DNA of 51,596 nt from Cytophagales bacterium. GTDB taxonomy: Bacteria > Bacteroidota > Bacteroidia > Cytophagales > Thermoflexibacteraceae. Below are positions 43,565 to 51,596 of the stretch, piece by piece. Each line of letters starts with the position of its first letter. Position 1 is the first letter of the stretch. The DNA lies in the NCBI GenBank assembly GCA_004294445.1, contig REAZ01000032.1, positions 1-51,596 on the forward strand, given 5' to 3'. The notes below the pieces were generated by a model. The model was not told the DNA's origin and searched no databases. It saw only the letters and a list, made by a program, of their open reading frames with translations. Made by a program: the position numbers and the translations under genes.

Positions 43565-44974
43565 ATGAAAAAGCTAATCTTTCTATTGACTTCATTTATC
43601 GTAAGTAGTCAGTTATCTGCACAAAATTTTACACTCAAAAACCTCCCCTTAGATAGCATTAAGGTTATTAATAGCATAGCAGTTGAGGTAAATGGCAACC
43701 GTTGGTTTGGCACGGAAAAGGGGCTACTGAGCATTGGCAGCAACAATCAAATAACTGTGCTAAAGGTACAAACAAATTTGCAAGATACGGCGAAGGTAAC
43801 AGCAATAAGTAGTATTTTCATTGACCCGCAGCAAAACAAATGGATAGGTACTTACTCAGGACAGATTTTCAGACTTTCACCACAAGGCGTTTTTGAAAAA
43901 TATGATTTTTCTAAGTTTGGAGAATCACTCATTACTGCTATTGTAGTTGATAAAAACAATGGAATATGGGCAAGTACCGCAGGGAATGGGCTTTACATGA
44001 TGAATAGTGGAGGAAATATGATGAACCTAAATGCACAGAATTCCTCTTTGCCCGATAACCAAGTTTTTGCACTGCATCTCGATAATCAGGGAGCTGCTTG
44101 GATAGGAACAGGGAAAGGACTTAGCAAACTTTCAGGCATCAATAATTGGGATAAGGAGAAAAAAATAGACGGAGAGGTAAGTGCGATTGCGGAGTATAAC
44201 GGCGACTTATGGGTAGGAGTAGTGGGCTTGCAGGAAACAGAACTTTGGAGGTACGAAAACTATAGGAAATGGACAAAAATAGAATTGCCTAATTTCCTCA
44301 GATACACTCGCTTTATGAAATTTACTTTTGATAAGAGTGGTAAACTTTGGGCAGCTACAGATAGGATAGCAAACTTGGATAATGGCGTATGGAATCTGTA
44401 CGGTGATGAGAATGGCTTAACGACTAACTCGGCTACATACGCCGCCTTTGACCAAGAAAACAACCTTTGGGTAGGCTCAAATGGCAAAGGGCTTTACACA
44501 ACGGCTAATATTATTATTCCTATCAAAGAAGAAAAAAAGATGCCTGTGATGAGTTTTGTGGAAGAAAAGAAAACGCCCATAACGGAGTCAGACGGGCTAA
44601 ATCCTGAACTTGCAGATGATAAACTCTTAGACCGAGCCATTACACTAAAAATTCAGTTTGAGCAAAGCAAAGCTGACCTTTTGCCTATTTCTATTATGGA
44701 ATTAGAGAAATTAGTAGAGATATTGGTACGTAACCCGACTTGGCAGATAGAAATAGGCGGACATACTGACGGAGTAGGGAATGCAAAACTCAACCAGCAA
44801 CTTTCCGAACAGCGCGCCAATATTGTCAGAGATTATTTAGTGCAAAGAGAAATCAATAAATCACGCATTACTACCGTTGGCTACGGAGGGACTAAACCGC
44901 TTGCTAATAACAATGACGTAAGCAGTAGGGAGCAGAATCGCCGAGTGGAGATTATCCTCCGAAAAGCAGACTAA
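43565..44974 (+). CDS. Propeller protein with C-terminal OmpA domain
   Basis: A 469-residue exported protein: signal peptide 1-21 (MKKLIFLLTSFIVSSQLSAQ), seven WxGT-type blades (about 25-335; for example DPQQNKWIGTYSG, NQGAAWIGTGKGL, QENNLWVGSNGKG), a short linker, and an OmpA-type peptidoglycan-binding domain (about 365-469) with IEIGGHTDGVGN, LSEQRANIVRDYL and SREQNRRVEIIL. It should sit in the periplasm or outer membrane, tied to the cell wall. Single-propeller sensors are usually fused to kinases; here the partner is OmpA. The open frame begins at 43496, but the promoter and signal peptide indicate the ATG at 43565. It overlaps the convergent second helicase gene by 4 bases. Confidence 0.87.
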   Translation: MKKLIFLLTSFIVSSQLSAQNFTLKNLPLDSIKVINSIAVEVNGNRWFGTEKGLLSIGSNNQITVLKVQTNLQDTAKVTAISSIFIDPQQNKWIGTYSGQIFRLSPQGVFEKYDFSKFGESLITAIVVDKNNGIWASTAGNGLYMMNSGGNMMNLNAQNSSLPDNQVFALHLDNQGAAWIGTGKGLSKLSGINNWDKEKKIDGEVSAIAEYNGDLWVGVVGLQETELWRYENYRKWTKIELPNFLRYTRFMKFTFDKSGKLWAATDRIANLDNGVWNLYGDENGLTTNSATYAAFDQENNLWVGSNGKGLYTTANIIIPIKEEKKMPVMSFVEEKKTPITESDGLNPELADDKLLDRAITLKIQFEQSKADLLPISIMELEKLVEILVRNPTWQIEIGGHTDGVGNAKLNQQLSEQRANIVRDYLVQREINKSRITTVGYGGTKPLANNNDVSSREQNRRVEIILRKAD

Positions 44975-46125
44975 AAGCCTTTTAAGTCCAAGTCGTCAGT
45001 TTGGTGCATGACGATTTGCTTGCCCATTTTCTTCTGAATTACCTTAAAATGATGCTCGCTTGCAGGGCTTATCAGCGAAATAGCTATCCCGACAGAGGCA
45101 GCGCGCCCCGTTCTCCCTATTCTATGTATATAGTCTTTGGGCGAGCGGGGTAGTTCATAGTTTATCACAAAGGGCAAAGATTGAATATCAATTCCGCGTG
45201 ATGCCAAATCAGTAGCGACTAACACGCGCAATTTTCCTGCTTTAAAACTTCGCAAGGCTTCTGTTCTTGCTCCTTGACTTTTTTCGCTGTGCAAAGCTAC
45301 TGCTTGTATGCCGTTGGCATTGAGTTTTTTCACTACACTATCCGCTTTGTGTACCGAAGAAGTAAATACCAATACTTGTTTCATTTCTTGCTTTTTAATC
45401 AGATAACGCAGCAGAGGGCTTTTGCGTTCTTCAGCCACTAAGTAGGCAGATTGGTCAATGGAATCTATGCTAAATGTTTCCCCTTTGATTTCGATTCGGA
45501 CGGGGTTTTGCAACAAAAATTCAGTAATTGAGTCTATTTCTTTGCCCAAAGTTGCCGAAAAAAGCATATTTTGTCGCTTGGCGGGCAGCAAAGCAAATAG
45601 TTTGGTCATTTCTTCCTTAAAGCCCAAATTTAGCATTTTGTCTGCCTCGTCAAGCACCAATATTTTTACTTCCGAAAGATGTACTGCTTTGGAGTCAATC
45701 AAGTCCAACAACCGCCCTGGTGTCGCTATTAATATTTCTACGCCATGCAAAGCCATCATTTGCGGGTTAATGGAAACACCCCCAAACACCGCAAGAGTTT
45801 TTATTTTTTGCGGCAACTTGCTCCCTAATTGTTGAAAAACCTCCCCCACTTGGGCGGCAAGTTCTCTGGTAGGTACTAAAACTAAGGCTTTGATGTATCT
45901 GCTTTTGGCGGCAGGTGTTTTCGTAAGTAGCTCTAAAATTGGCAATACAAAACTTGCTGTTTTCCCCGAACCCGTTTGAGCTATGCCAAGAATATCTTTC
46001 CCCGCTAATGCCGCAGGAATTACCTCTGCCTGAATAGGGTAAGCCTCCGTATAGTGCTGCAAATCAATAGCTTTGAGCAAGGGGGCAGATAGACCAAGCG
46101 AGGCAAATGAAGAATCGTTTGTCAT
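44971..46125 (-). CDS. DEAD-box RNA helicase, RhlE-like, core only
   Basis: A 384-residue ATP-dependent RNA helicase made up of the two RecA-like lobes with no extra C-terminal domain. Walker A AQTGSGKTAS, PTRELA, DEAD in VLDEADKMLNLGF, SAT in LFSATLG, and HRIGRTGRAASVG are intact. It is a paralogue-like relative of the 528-residue helicase 2 kb away but without the RNA-binding domain, so it may act more generally in RNA unwinding. The gene ends in a 4-base overlap with the convergent propeller-OmpA gene; its own promoter is not recognised. Confidence 0.93.
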   Translation of the reverse strand: MTNDSSFASLGLSAPLLKAIDLQHYTEAYPIQAEVIPAALAGKDILGIAQTGSGKTASFVLPILELLTKTPAAKSRYIKALVLVPTRELAAQVGEVFQQLGSKLPQKIKTLAVFGGVSINPQMMALHGVEILIATPGRLLDLIDSKAVHLSEVKILVLDEADKMLNLGFKEEMTKLFALLPAKRQNMLFSATLGKEIDSITEFLLQNPVRIEIKGETFSIDSIDQSAYLVAEERKSPLLRYLIKKQEMKQVLVFTSSVHKADSVVKKLNANGIQAVALHSEKSQGARTEALRSFKAGKLRVLVATDLASRGIDIQSLPFVINYELPRSPKDYIHRIGRTGRAASVGIAISLISPASEHHFKVIQKKMGKQIVMHQTDDLDLKGF

Positions 46126-46276
46126 GTTCGTAAATTTTCGTAAAAGTAAATATAAAAATCAAAATCACTGCATTTCTTTGCACCTCTTCCGCCAGTAGGG
46201 GCTTATTTTGACAAAAAATGAGGCACTTAACCAAAAAAATTATTGTTTTGAAAATGAATAATATAAATCAAGATCG

Positions 46277-46284
46277 TACTTTTG
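46277..46284 (+). promoter_or_regulatory. -7 box upstream of TPR gene
   Basis: TACTTTTG matches TAnnTTTG and lies 86 bases before the ATG; a TTTG is seen upstream but at 26 bases, longer than usual. Confidence 0.35.
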
Positions 46285-46369
46285 GCATTATTTTTAGGAT
46301 TTACTTCATATTGTTTTTAAATTATTGGTTTCATTAATATAAAATTTTACCCTGAAAAAAATTAAAAAT

Positions 46370-47692
46370 ATGAGAAAAATAACTTTTATATTCATTTTCT
46401 TACTTTCCTCTGCTATTGCTTTTTCTCAGCAAAACAACAAAGAGTATGAAGCAGGGAAAAAATCGTTTAATGCCAAAGATTACAAGGCTGCTATCACCCA
46501 GTTTGGAAAGGTGCTTACAAAGAATCAGGAAAATGTGATGGCTCGTTATTATCGTGGACTGTCCTATGGCGAGATGAAGTTCTATAAAGAAGCCCTTGCG
46601 GACATGAACGAGGCTATCAAATTTGTTCCTAATAATGCCGACTTTTATTACCAAAGAGCAATGATAAAGCGAAAACAAGGAAACAACGAATTGGCTATTA
46701 GTGATTTGGATAATGCTATTATCTTAGACAGTAAGCAATCTAATTACTTTTTTGAGAGGGGTAACTTGAATGTTGCCATGAAATATAATAGCGAAGCGGC
46801 GGCAGACTTTGCCCAAGCACAGCTACTTAACCCCGACAATGAAGAACTAAAGAATAGTTTTAAATCGGCTTTTGAGAAAATCACAAAAGAGGAAAGAGAT
46901 GAACTTGCCTATTCATCGGGTTTGACTGCTGCGGGCTTAGGCGGCGGAAAACCTACCGCAACTGCTACGGCAGATGACCAAAATACAATTGCTGAAAAAA
47001 AATACATTACAGAGCGAAAATTCAAAACATTAGAAGAAGGGAAACAATACTTCTTCCAACTTAAGGCAAAACAAGGGTTTGCCGCAGGAAAGAAAAATAT
47101 ACTTCTTGGGCTGCTCAGAAAAAAAGTATTAGCAGATGTGTATGGAGAAACTCCCTTTGCCGAGCAGATAGAGGACATGAAGTACTTTGTAGATGTAGAA
47201 ACTTGGTTAAGTCCTGAAGGTAAAAAGTATTATTTTGACCTGACAAACGACAGCAAATATTGGTTTTCAAACGGCATACAGCGAAAAAATACTTATTATT
47301 TTTACAAGGCAATGCGTTATAAAAATAGTGAAAAGTATCGTTTGCAAGTTTTTGCGGTCGTAAATAACGAGTCTAATTTGGTGATGAGCAGCGAGATTCG
47401 TATCAAAGAAGACAGCACAACCCGCACTATTACTATTCCTCATGCAGTAAACAAGGGGTATATGTGGGCGACCTCTAATACGAATATCTTAGAAACAAAA
47501 ATAGATTTGGCAACTAACCAAGCTAATTTCGTTGGCTTAGGGAGCTTGGGTAGCTCGGAAGACAAAAATCATGGAATAGGTCAGGAGCAATACAGACAGC
47601 TTATTACTCCGACTGATGCTTCTATCAAATCGAGCATGAAAGCAGCCATGAACTACTTAGTTATTATGTATCCGAGTCTTTTCAGACCGTAG
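46370..47692 (+). CDS. Periplasmic TPR-repeat protein
   Basis: A 440-residue exported protein with signal peptide 1-19 (MRKITFIFIFLLSSAIAFSQ). Residues about 24-165 contain tetratricopeptide repeats: YEAGKKSFNAKDYKAAITQFG, MARYYRGLSYGEMKFYKEALADM, YYQRAMIKRKQGNNELAISDL and FFERGNLNVAMKYNSEAAADF. The C-terminal half (about 215-440) is a separate beta-rich domain of unknown family (YWFSNGIQRKNTYYFYKAMRY, IKEDSTTRTITIPHAV). TPR proteins bind partner proteins; the partner is not identified. A hairpin follows at 47724-47769. Confidence 0.8.
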   Translation: MRKITFIFIFLLSSAIAFSQQNNKEYEAGKKSFNAKDYKAAITQFGKVLTKNQENVMARYYRGLSYGEMKFYKEALADMNEAIKFVPNNADFYYQRAMIKRKQGNNELAISDLDNAIILDSKQSNYFFERGNLNVAMKYNSEAAADFAQAQLLNPDNEELKNSFKSAFEKITKEERDELAYSSGLTAAGLGGGKPTATATADDQNTIAEKKYITERKFKTLEEGKQYFFQLKAKQGFAAGKKNILLGLLRKKVLADVYGETPFAEQIEDMKYFVDVETWLSPEGKKYYFDLTNDSKYWFSNGIQRKNTYYFYKAMRYKNSEKYRLQVFAVVNNESNLVMSSEIRIKEDSTTRTITIPHAVNKGYMWATSNTNILETKIDLATNQANFVGLGSLGSSEDKNHGIGQEQYRQLITPTDASIKSSMKAAMNYLVIMYPSLFRP

Positions 47693-47723
47693 TACAGATT
47701 GGCTTTGTTCGTTAGAAAAAAAC

Positions 47724-47769
47724 ATTTTGGGTTTTATACTTCCTTCTAAGCCTTTGTAAAACCCAAAAT
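47724..47769. terminator. Hairpin after the TPR gene
   Basis: ATTTTGGGTTTTA (47724-47736) pairs perfectly with TAAAACCCAAAAT (47757-47769) over 13 bp around a 20-base loop. It may be a terminator of the TPR gene, although no T-run follows; it lies 26 bases before the LolD-like start. Confidence 0.5.
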
Positions 47770-47794
47770 ACTTGTTATTAAAACTTTATACCAG

Positions 47795-48490
47795 ATGCTA
47801 AAAGCGATAAACATACACAAGAAATACAGTCAGTTAGGAAGCAGTACCGCCAATGATAGCTCTCTCCATGTCTTAAAAGGCATTGATTTGGAAGTAAGCA
47901 AGGGGGAAATTGTATCTATCGTTGGGGCATCTGGTGCTGGGAAAAGTACACTTTTGCATATTTTGGGAACATTAGACCGTCCTGACGTTGGCAGTGTGCT
48001 TATCAAAGAAATAGCTTTGGAGCAACTTTCAGAAGAAAAACTGGCTAATTTCCGTAATCAAAATATTGGTTTTATATTCCAATTTCACAATCTACTCCCC
48101 GAATTTACGGCTCTTGAAAATATATGCCTGCCTGCCTATATTGGTAATCGGGATATAAAAGAAATAGAAGAACGTGCTGACTATCTGATGAATATGCTCG
48201 GAGTATATGAGCGTAAAAATCACAAGCCTTCCGAAATGTCGGGCGGAGAGCAGCAACGCACTTCTGTAGCAAGAGCCTTGATAAACACGCCTTCAATTAT
48301 TTTTGCAGACGAGCCAAGTGGCAACTTAGATTCTAAAAATGCAGAAGAACTGCACAAACTTTTTTTCAAACTCCGAGATGAGCTTATGCAGACTTTTGTA
48401 ATAGTTACACATAATTTTGCTTTGGCAGAAATGGCAGATAGAAAAATAGAAATTATAGATGGGAAAATAGCTAAAAATGACAGTGTATGA
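47795..48490 (+). CDS. LolD-like ABC transporter ATP-binding protein
   Basis: A 231-residue ATPase. Walker A GASGAGKST (44-52), Q-loop Gln96, signature MSGGEQQR (148-155), Walker B IIFADEP (168-174), H-loop in VIVTHN, so the site is complete. The N-terminus (LKAINIHKKYSQLG...SLHVLKGIDLEV) and the segment FQFHNLLPEFTALENICLPAYI are those of LolD/MacB-type ATPases that release lipoproteins from the inner membrane or drive related export. No LolC/E-like permease is adjacent, so the partner must be elsewhere. MacB-like function cannot be excluded. Confidence 0.85.
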   Translation: MLKAINIHKKYSQLGSSTANDSSLHVLKGIDLEVSKGEIVSIVGASGAGKSTLLHILGTLDRPDVGSVLIKEIALEQLSEEKLANFRNQNIGFIFQFHNLLPEFTALENICLPAYIGNRDIKEIEERADYLMNMLGVYERKNHKPSEMSGGEQQRTSVARALINTPSIIFADEPSGNLDSKNAEELHKLFFKLRDELMQTFVIVTHNFALAEMADRKIEIIDGKIAKNDSV

Positions 48491-48651
48491 TATTTTTCTA
48501 AAAAATAATCTAAGTATTTTTACTAAAATTAAATTAAAATATATTACTTTGTGAATTACTAACGCCCTTACATAAAATTTACCTACATTTTTTGGTGTTT
48601 CAACAAAAAATTGTTTTAAATTTAACTAATAAAACTACATAATACGTTCCA

Positions 48652-49488
48652 ATGTTTGACGCACTTTTCACTACTCAGGGCTTTATAAGCCTACTCACGC
48701 TTACAGCGTTAGAAATAGTTTTAGGGATTGATAATATTATTTTCATTTCGATTATTGCAGATAAATTACCATCACAGGCTCGTAAATCAGCACGTTTGGT
48801 AGGTTTGTCTTGTGCCCTTGTAGTTCGTATTGGGCTACTTTTTGCCATCACCTGGATTATAGGCTTAAAGGAAGATTTGTTCAGGGTTGATTTAGAATCA
48901 CTTGACATTCACACAGGTATTAGCGTTAGGGATTTAATTTTACTTTTGGGAGGGCTGTTCCTGATGGGCAAAAGCACTTCAGAAATTCACGCTAAGATGG
49001 AAGAGGTAGAAAGTCATGATACTGCTCAGAAAAAAACAGTAAGTTTTGCCCTCATTATTATCCAAATAGTATTAGTTGATATTGTTTTTTCTTTTGATTC
49101 CATACTGACTGCCATAGGTTTAGTACCGCCAGAGCAAGTAGGTATAATGATTACTGCGGTTATTATTTCTATGGGCGTGATGATGACTGCCGTAGGTAAG
49201 ATTAGCGATTTTGTAAACGAACACCCTACTATCAAGATGTTGGCTTTGTCATTTCTAATTATGATAGGTATGCTTTTGGTTGGCGAAGCAGTTGATGTGC
49301 ATATTCCTAAGGGCTATGTGTATTTTGCGATGGCTTTTGCTTTCCTGATGGAAATGCTCAATATTCGTCTTCGCAAGCGTACAGCCGTAGCCGTAGCCAA
49401 GCGTGCTGCCTCTGCCCGAATTGCTGAAGACCTCAATTCCGATAGTTTTGCAAAGGGAAAAGAGGAGTTTTCACAAAAACAAATTTAG
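48652..49488 (+). CDS. TerC-family membrane protein
   Basis: A 278-residue integral membrane protein with about seven helices. The two acidic-containing helices LEIVLGIDNIIFI (about 20-32) and VDIVFSFDSILTAIGL (about 142-157) are the family signature, with DN and DS/T residues. Members include tellurite-resistance TerC and Alx/YgjT; recent work on relatives links them to manganese export (family knowledge). Which role applies here is unknown. The C-terminal 30 residues are charged (SARIAEDLNSDSFAKG). It is followed by anmK 60 bases later on the same strand. Confidence 0.88.
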   Translation: MFDALFTTQGFISLLTLTALEIVLGIDNIIFISIIADKLPSQARKSARLVGLSCALVVRIGLLFAITWIIGLKEDLFRVDLESLDIHTGISVRDLILLLGGLFLMGKSTSEIHAKMEEVESHDTAQKKTVSFALIIIQIVLVDIVFSFDSILTAIGLVPPEQVGIMITAVIISMGVMMTAVGKISDFVNEHPTIKMLALSFLIMIGMLLVGEAVDVHIPKGYVYFAMAFAFLMEMLNIRLRKRTAVAVAKRAASARIAEDLNSDSFAKGKEEFSQKQI

Positions 49489-49548
49489 TAATTCAAAAAG
49501 ATTTTGTATCGCTCATTTAGGGCATAAAACTATTCCTTGCGAATAAAT

Positions 49549-50640
49549 ATGAATGCAGAATATCATGTAATTGGCTTGATGTCAGGCACTTCCTTAGATG
49601 GATTAGATATCGCTTATTGCAAATTTGTGTATGCCAACCACCAGTGGTATGTAGAGCTACTTCATTCAGACACAGTAGATTATGCAGACGAGTGGAGAGA
49701 GGTTTTGAGCAATATTGAGAACGGTACTGCATTAGAGTATGCCCGTACGCACGTATCACTTGGCGAATATTTCGGCAATGAAGTATTGAAGTTTATCAAT
49801 AATAACAAAATCAAGAAGTTAGATTTCATATCATCGCATGGTCATACCGTTTTTCATCAGCCCTCCGTCCGTCTTACTACGCAAATAGGCAATGGTGCTT
49901 CTATAGCTGCTATTTGCGGTTTTCCTGTTGTTTGCGATTTCCGAATTACAGATATGGCTCTTGGCGGGCAGGGTGCGCCCCTTGTTCCTATTGGTGATAA
50001 AATGCTTTTTGCCAAGTATGACTTTTGCATCAATTTGGGCGGTATTGCCAATGTATCTTTTAACTACCAAGCAAGCGGAAAACCCTCCGATAGAGTAGCT
50101 TTTGATGTCTGTTTTGTCAATATCGTACTAAACTATTTAGCCAAGCAGTTGGGCAGGGAATACGATATGAATGGCGAAATAGCTCGTGAAGGCAGTTTGG
50201 ACAAGTATATGATGGAAATGTTAGAAGAATTAGATTATTATTCTCACCACTTCCCCAAATCTTTGGGTAAGGAATGGTTCATCGAAAACATCAAAGGCAT
50301 GATAGACAACGTGCAGAGTAGCATCCCCGACAAACTGCACACCTATACTCAGCACATAGCCAAGCAAATAGTCAAAGATTTGAAACCCTATGCCAAAGAC
50401 AATGCGAAGGTTTTGCTTTCGGGCGGCGGAGCTTTTAATGCCTATTTGGTCGAGTTGTTGCGCGCTTATGCCCCTTCTTGGGAAATAGAAGTGCCAGAGG
50501 AAAAAGTAGTCATGTTCAAAGAAGCCATTATATTTGGCTTTCTCGGTGTGCTGAGATGGCGAGGCGAAAACAACTGCCTCAGTTCAGTAACAGGGGCAAG
50601 CAGAGATAACTGCGGGGGAGTAGTATTTAGCTTTCGTTAG
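49549..50640 (+). CDS. anmK: Anhydro-N-acetylmuramic acid kinase
   Basis: Recycles cell-wall anhydro-MurNAc by cleaving the anhydro ring and phosphorylating it to MurNAc-6-phosphate. The start MNAEYHVIGLMSGTSLDGLDIA has the family phosphate-binding block, then ISSHGHTVFHQP, GGQGAPLVPIGDKMLF, FCINLGGIANVSF and LLSGGGAFNAYL, all conserved in AnmK. Length 363 is normal. The open frame begins 4 codons earlier at a TTG (49537), but the ATG at 49549 is preferred. The usual partner MurQ is not nearby. Confidence 0.94.
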   Translation: MNAEYHVIGLMSGTSLDGLDIAYCKFVYANHQWYVELLHSDTVDYADEWREVLSNIENGTALEYARTHVSLGEYFGNEVLKFINNNKIKKLDFISSHGHTVFHQPSVRLTTQIGNGASIAAICGFPVVCDFRITDMALGGQGAPLVPIGDKMLFAKYDFCINLGGIANVSFNYQASGKPSDRVAFDVCFVNIVLNYLAKQLGREYDMNGEIAREGSLDKYMMEMLEELDYYSHHFPKSLGKEWFIENIKGMIDNVQSSIPDKLHTYTQHIAKQIVKDLKPYAKDNAKVLLSGGGAFNAYLVELLRAYAPSWEIEVPEEKVVMFKEAIIFGFLGVLRWRGENNCLSSVTGASRDNCGGVVFSFR

Positions 50641-50690
50641 TTTGATATATGCTGGAAATAGTACATTTTGTAGGATAAAGAATCTGACTT

Positions 50691-51011
50691 TCAGTTTTGG
50701 GAAGAGGGCTTCCCTTTCTTCCTGCCTTGATAGCCCACTTCTTGCCCTCCCCTTTTAGATAAACTATGGCTACTGCCTAACTGAATAGGGGATAAGTCTA
50801 ATTTATGTTTATACTTGGCTAAGAGTGCTACCCAAACCTTTTGCAGGCTCCCGTCTTTGCACCAATTATTAAAATGGTAGTAAACAGATTGCCATGTGTA
50901 TTCCCCTTTTTTAAAAAAGGAACTATAACATAGGCTACATTTTGTGCCTCTTTTTCCAACACTTAAATGTGGAATAATTTCTGAAATTATTATATCTTTG
51001 TCTATTAACAC
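50691..51011 (-). pseudogene. Remnant of an IS5-like transposase
   Basis: The minus-strand reading (VLIDKDIIISEIIPHLSVGKRG ... TWQSVYYHFNNWCKDG ... LDLSPIQLGSSHSLSKRGGQEVGYQGRKKG) fits the N-terminal third of IS5-like transposases from memory of the family. Three defects: about 25 residues missing between GTKC and FFKKG, the first catalytic Asp of the DGSH motif changed (QLDGSH expected, QLGSSH seen), and truncation after GRKKGK. It is open as a 158-codon frame to 51167, but only this part is transposase-like. Confidence 0.7.
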
Positions 51012-51015
51012 AATG

Positions 51016-51058
51016 AAAAGGGTATTTTTTATGCTTGATACCACAAACTTACCCTTTT
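51016..51058. repeat. Inverted repeat AAAAGGGTA/TACCCTTTT
   Basis: AAAAGGGTA (51016-51024) and TACCCTTTT (51050-51058) pair over 9 bp around 25 bases, followed by a T-run. It lies just outside the transposase remnant and may be an element end or a terminator on the plus strand. Confidence 0.35.
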
Positions 51059-51120
51059 TTATTGTGCTTTTCTTTTTTTTAATAACTTTAAACAACTTCA
51101 ACACATAATCCATAAAAAAA

Positions 51121-51507
51121 ATGGCACACCTCACAGGCATTGGCATAGAAAACTTTCGAGTATTCAAGGACTACACAGAGTTTGACTTCGCACCGATTAC
51201 GATACTGACAGGGGCGAATAGCTCTGGCAAAAGTAGCCTTTTCAAAGCCCTCTTGCTCTTGGCAGACAATGCAAAGCGCAACGCACTCACTGAACTCAAC
51301 TTTACTGGTGAAGGGCATTTTTTAGGCACTTTTGAAACAGCGAAAAGCAAGGGGAGTGATAAGGAGGAAATAAAATTTGTGCTTGAATACAAACGCAAGA
51401 TAACAAAAGGTCTTCCCTTACGTTTCGAACCTTTATTCGGCTTATTGTCAGAGGGAGCTATATTTGAATATATTTACAATAAGGAAGGACTTATTAGTTT
51501 AACGTGA
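51121..51507 (+). pseudogene. Truncated OLD/RecF-like AAA ATPase
   Basis: A 128-residue open frame starting MAHLTGIGIENFRVF, with a Walker A site GANSSGKSS (around residues 31-39). The family (AAA_15/DUF3696, OLD-like) usually has 350-450 residues with later Walker B and signature motifs, none of which are present. The frame ends in TGA at 51505-51507; a different frame is briefly open after it but shows no match. It may be broken by a frameshift or deletion, or the last part may lie beyond the window. Relatives are often accessory or defence proteins. Confidence 0.55.
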
Positions 51508-51596
51508 ACTTGGGATTATTTTTAGGCATAATTTTCAAAATACACATTTGGTTTGTTAGGGTAAAATTGATACGCTATTAGACAAGATAAAATATG

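Overview
The window looks like chromosome from a Bacteroidota bacterium, most likely a gliding member of the Cytophagales (the order is an inference; no rRNA or other species marker is present). The DNA is A+T-rich. Promoters fit the Bacteroidota pattern TTTG-N18-20-TAnnTTTG. Typical genes include a gliding-type C-terminal (CHU_C) domain protein, a class III glutamine synthetase, two-component-style propeller proteins with Y_Y_Y domains, and BNR/sortilin-like secreted proteins. Most of the window is ordinary housekeeping DNA with short intergenic gaps. No tRNA, rRNA, CRISPR array or prophage was seen.

Layout. 0-5 kb: small lipoprotein, fabD, and a large secreted BNR-repeat protein. 5-8 kb: a single-gene type IIG-like restriction-modification enzyme preceded by two inverted repeats. 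8-13 kb: lipoprotein, ChbG/YdjC deacetylase, VOC protein, amino-acid permease, and a retropepsin-like protease with a PDZ domain. 13-18 kb (minus strand): tsaD with an FMN/Fe-S glutamate-synthase-like protein, then fic-queA. 18-23 kb: glutamine synthetase III and a PpiD-like chaperone. 23-27.5 kb: CHU_C protein and two glycosyltransferase-like genes. 27.5-34.3 kb: clpB, an acyl-CoA dehydrogenase, an unknown gene, and an LpxH-like phosphoesterase paired with a glycosyltransferase. 34.4-38.5 kb: a 1346-residue sensor with two propellers, GAF and a SpoIIE phosphatase. 38.5-41.5 kb: Nudix hydrolase, a small membrane protein, and an alkylation-repair pair (AraC-Ogt fusion plus AlkB). 41.5-46.1 kb: two DEAD-box helicases flanking a propeller-OmpA protein, with a structured divergent control region at 43.1-43.5 kb. 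46.3-50.6 kb: TPR protein, LolD-like ATPase, TerC, AnmK. 50.6-51.6 kb: a decayed transposase and a truncated ATPase, a small patch of accessory DNA.

The most interesting signals are regulatory rather than a new gene system: (1) a roughly 315-nt, hairpin-rich leader of the DEAD-box helicase gene, divergent from a promoter whose spacer holds a perfect 10-bp palindrome; (2) a perfect 20-bp palindrome just upstream of the -7 box of the fic-queA operon; (3) a recurring terminator sequence family; (4) a SpoIIE-output propeller sensor; and (5) a propeller-OmpA fusion. I found no convincing multi-gene system that I would call new. Calls rest on reading motifs by eye, and homology searches were not possible.
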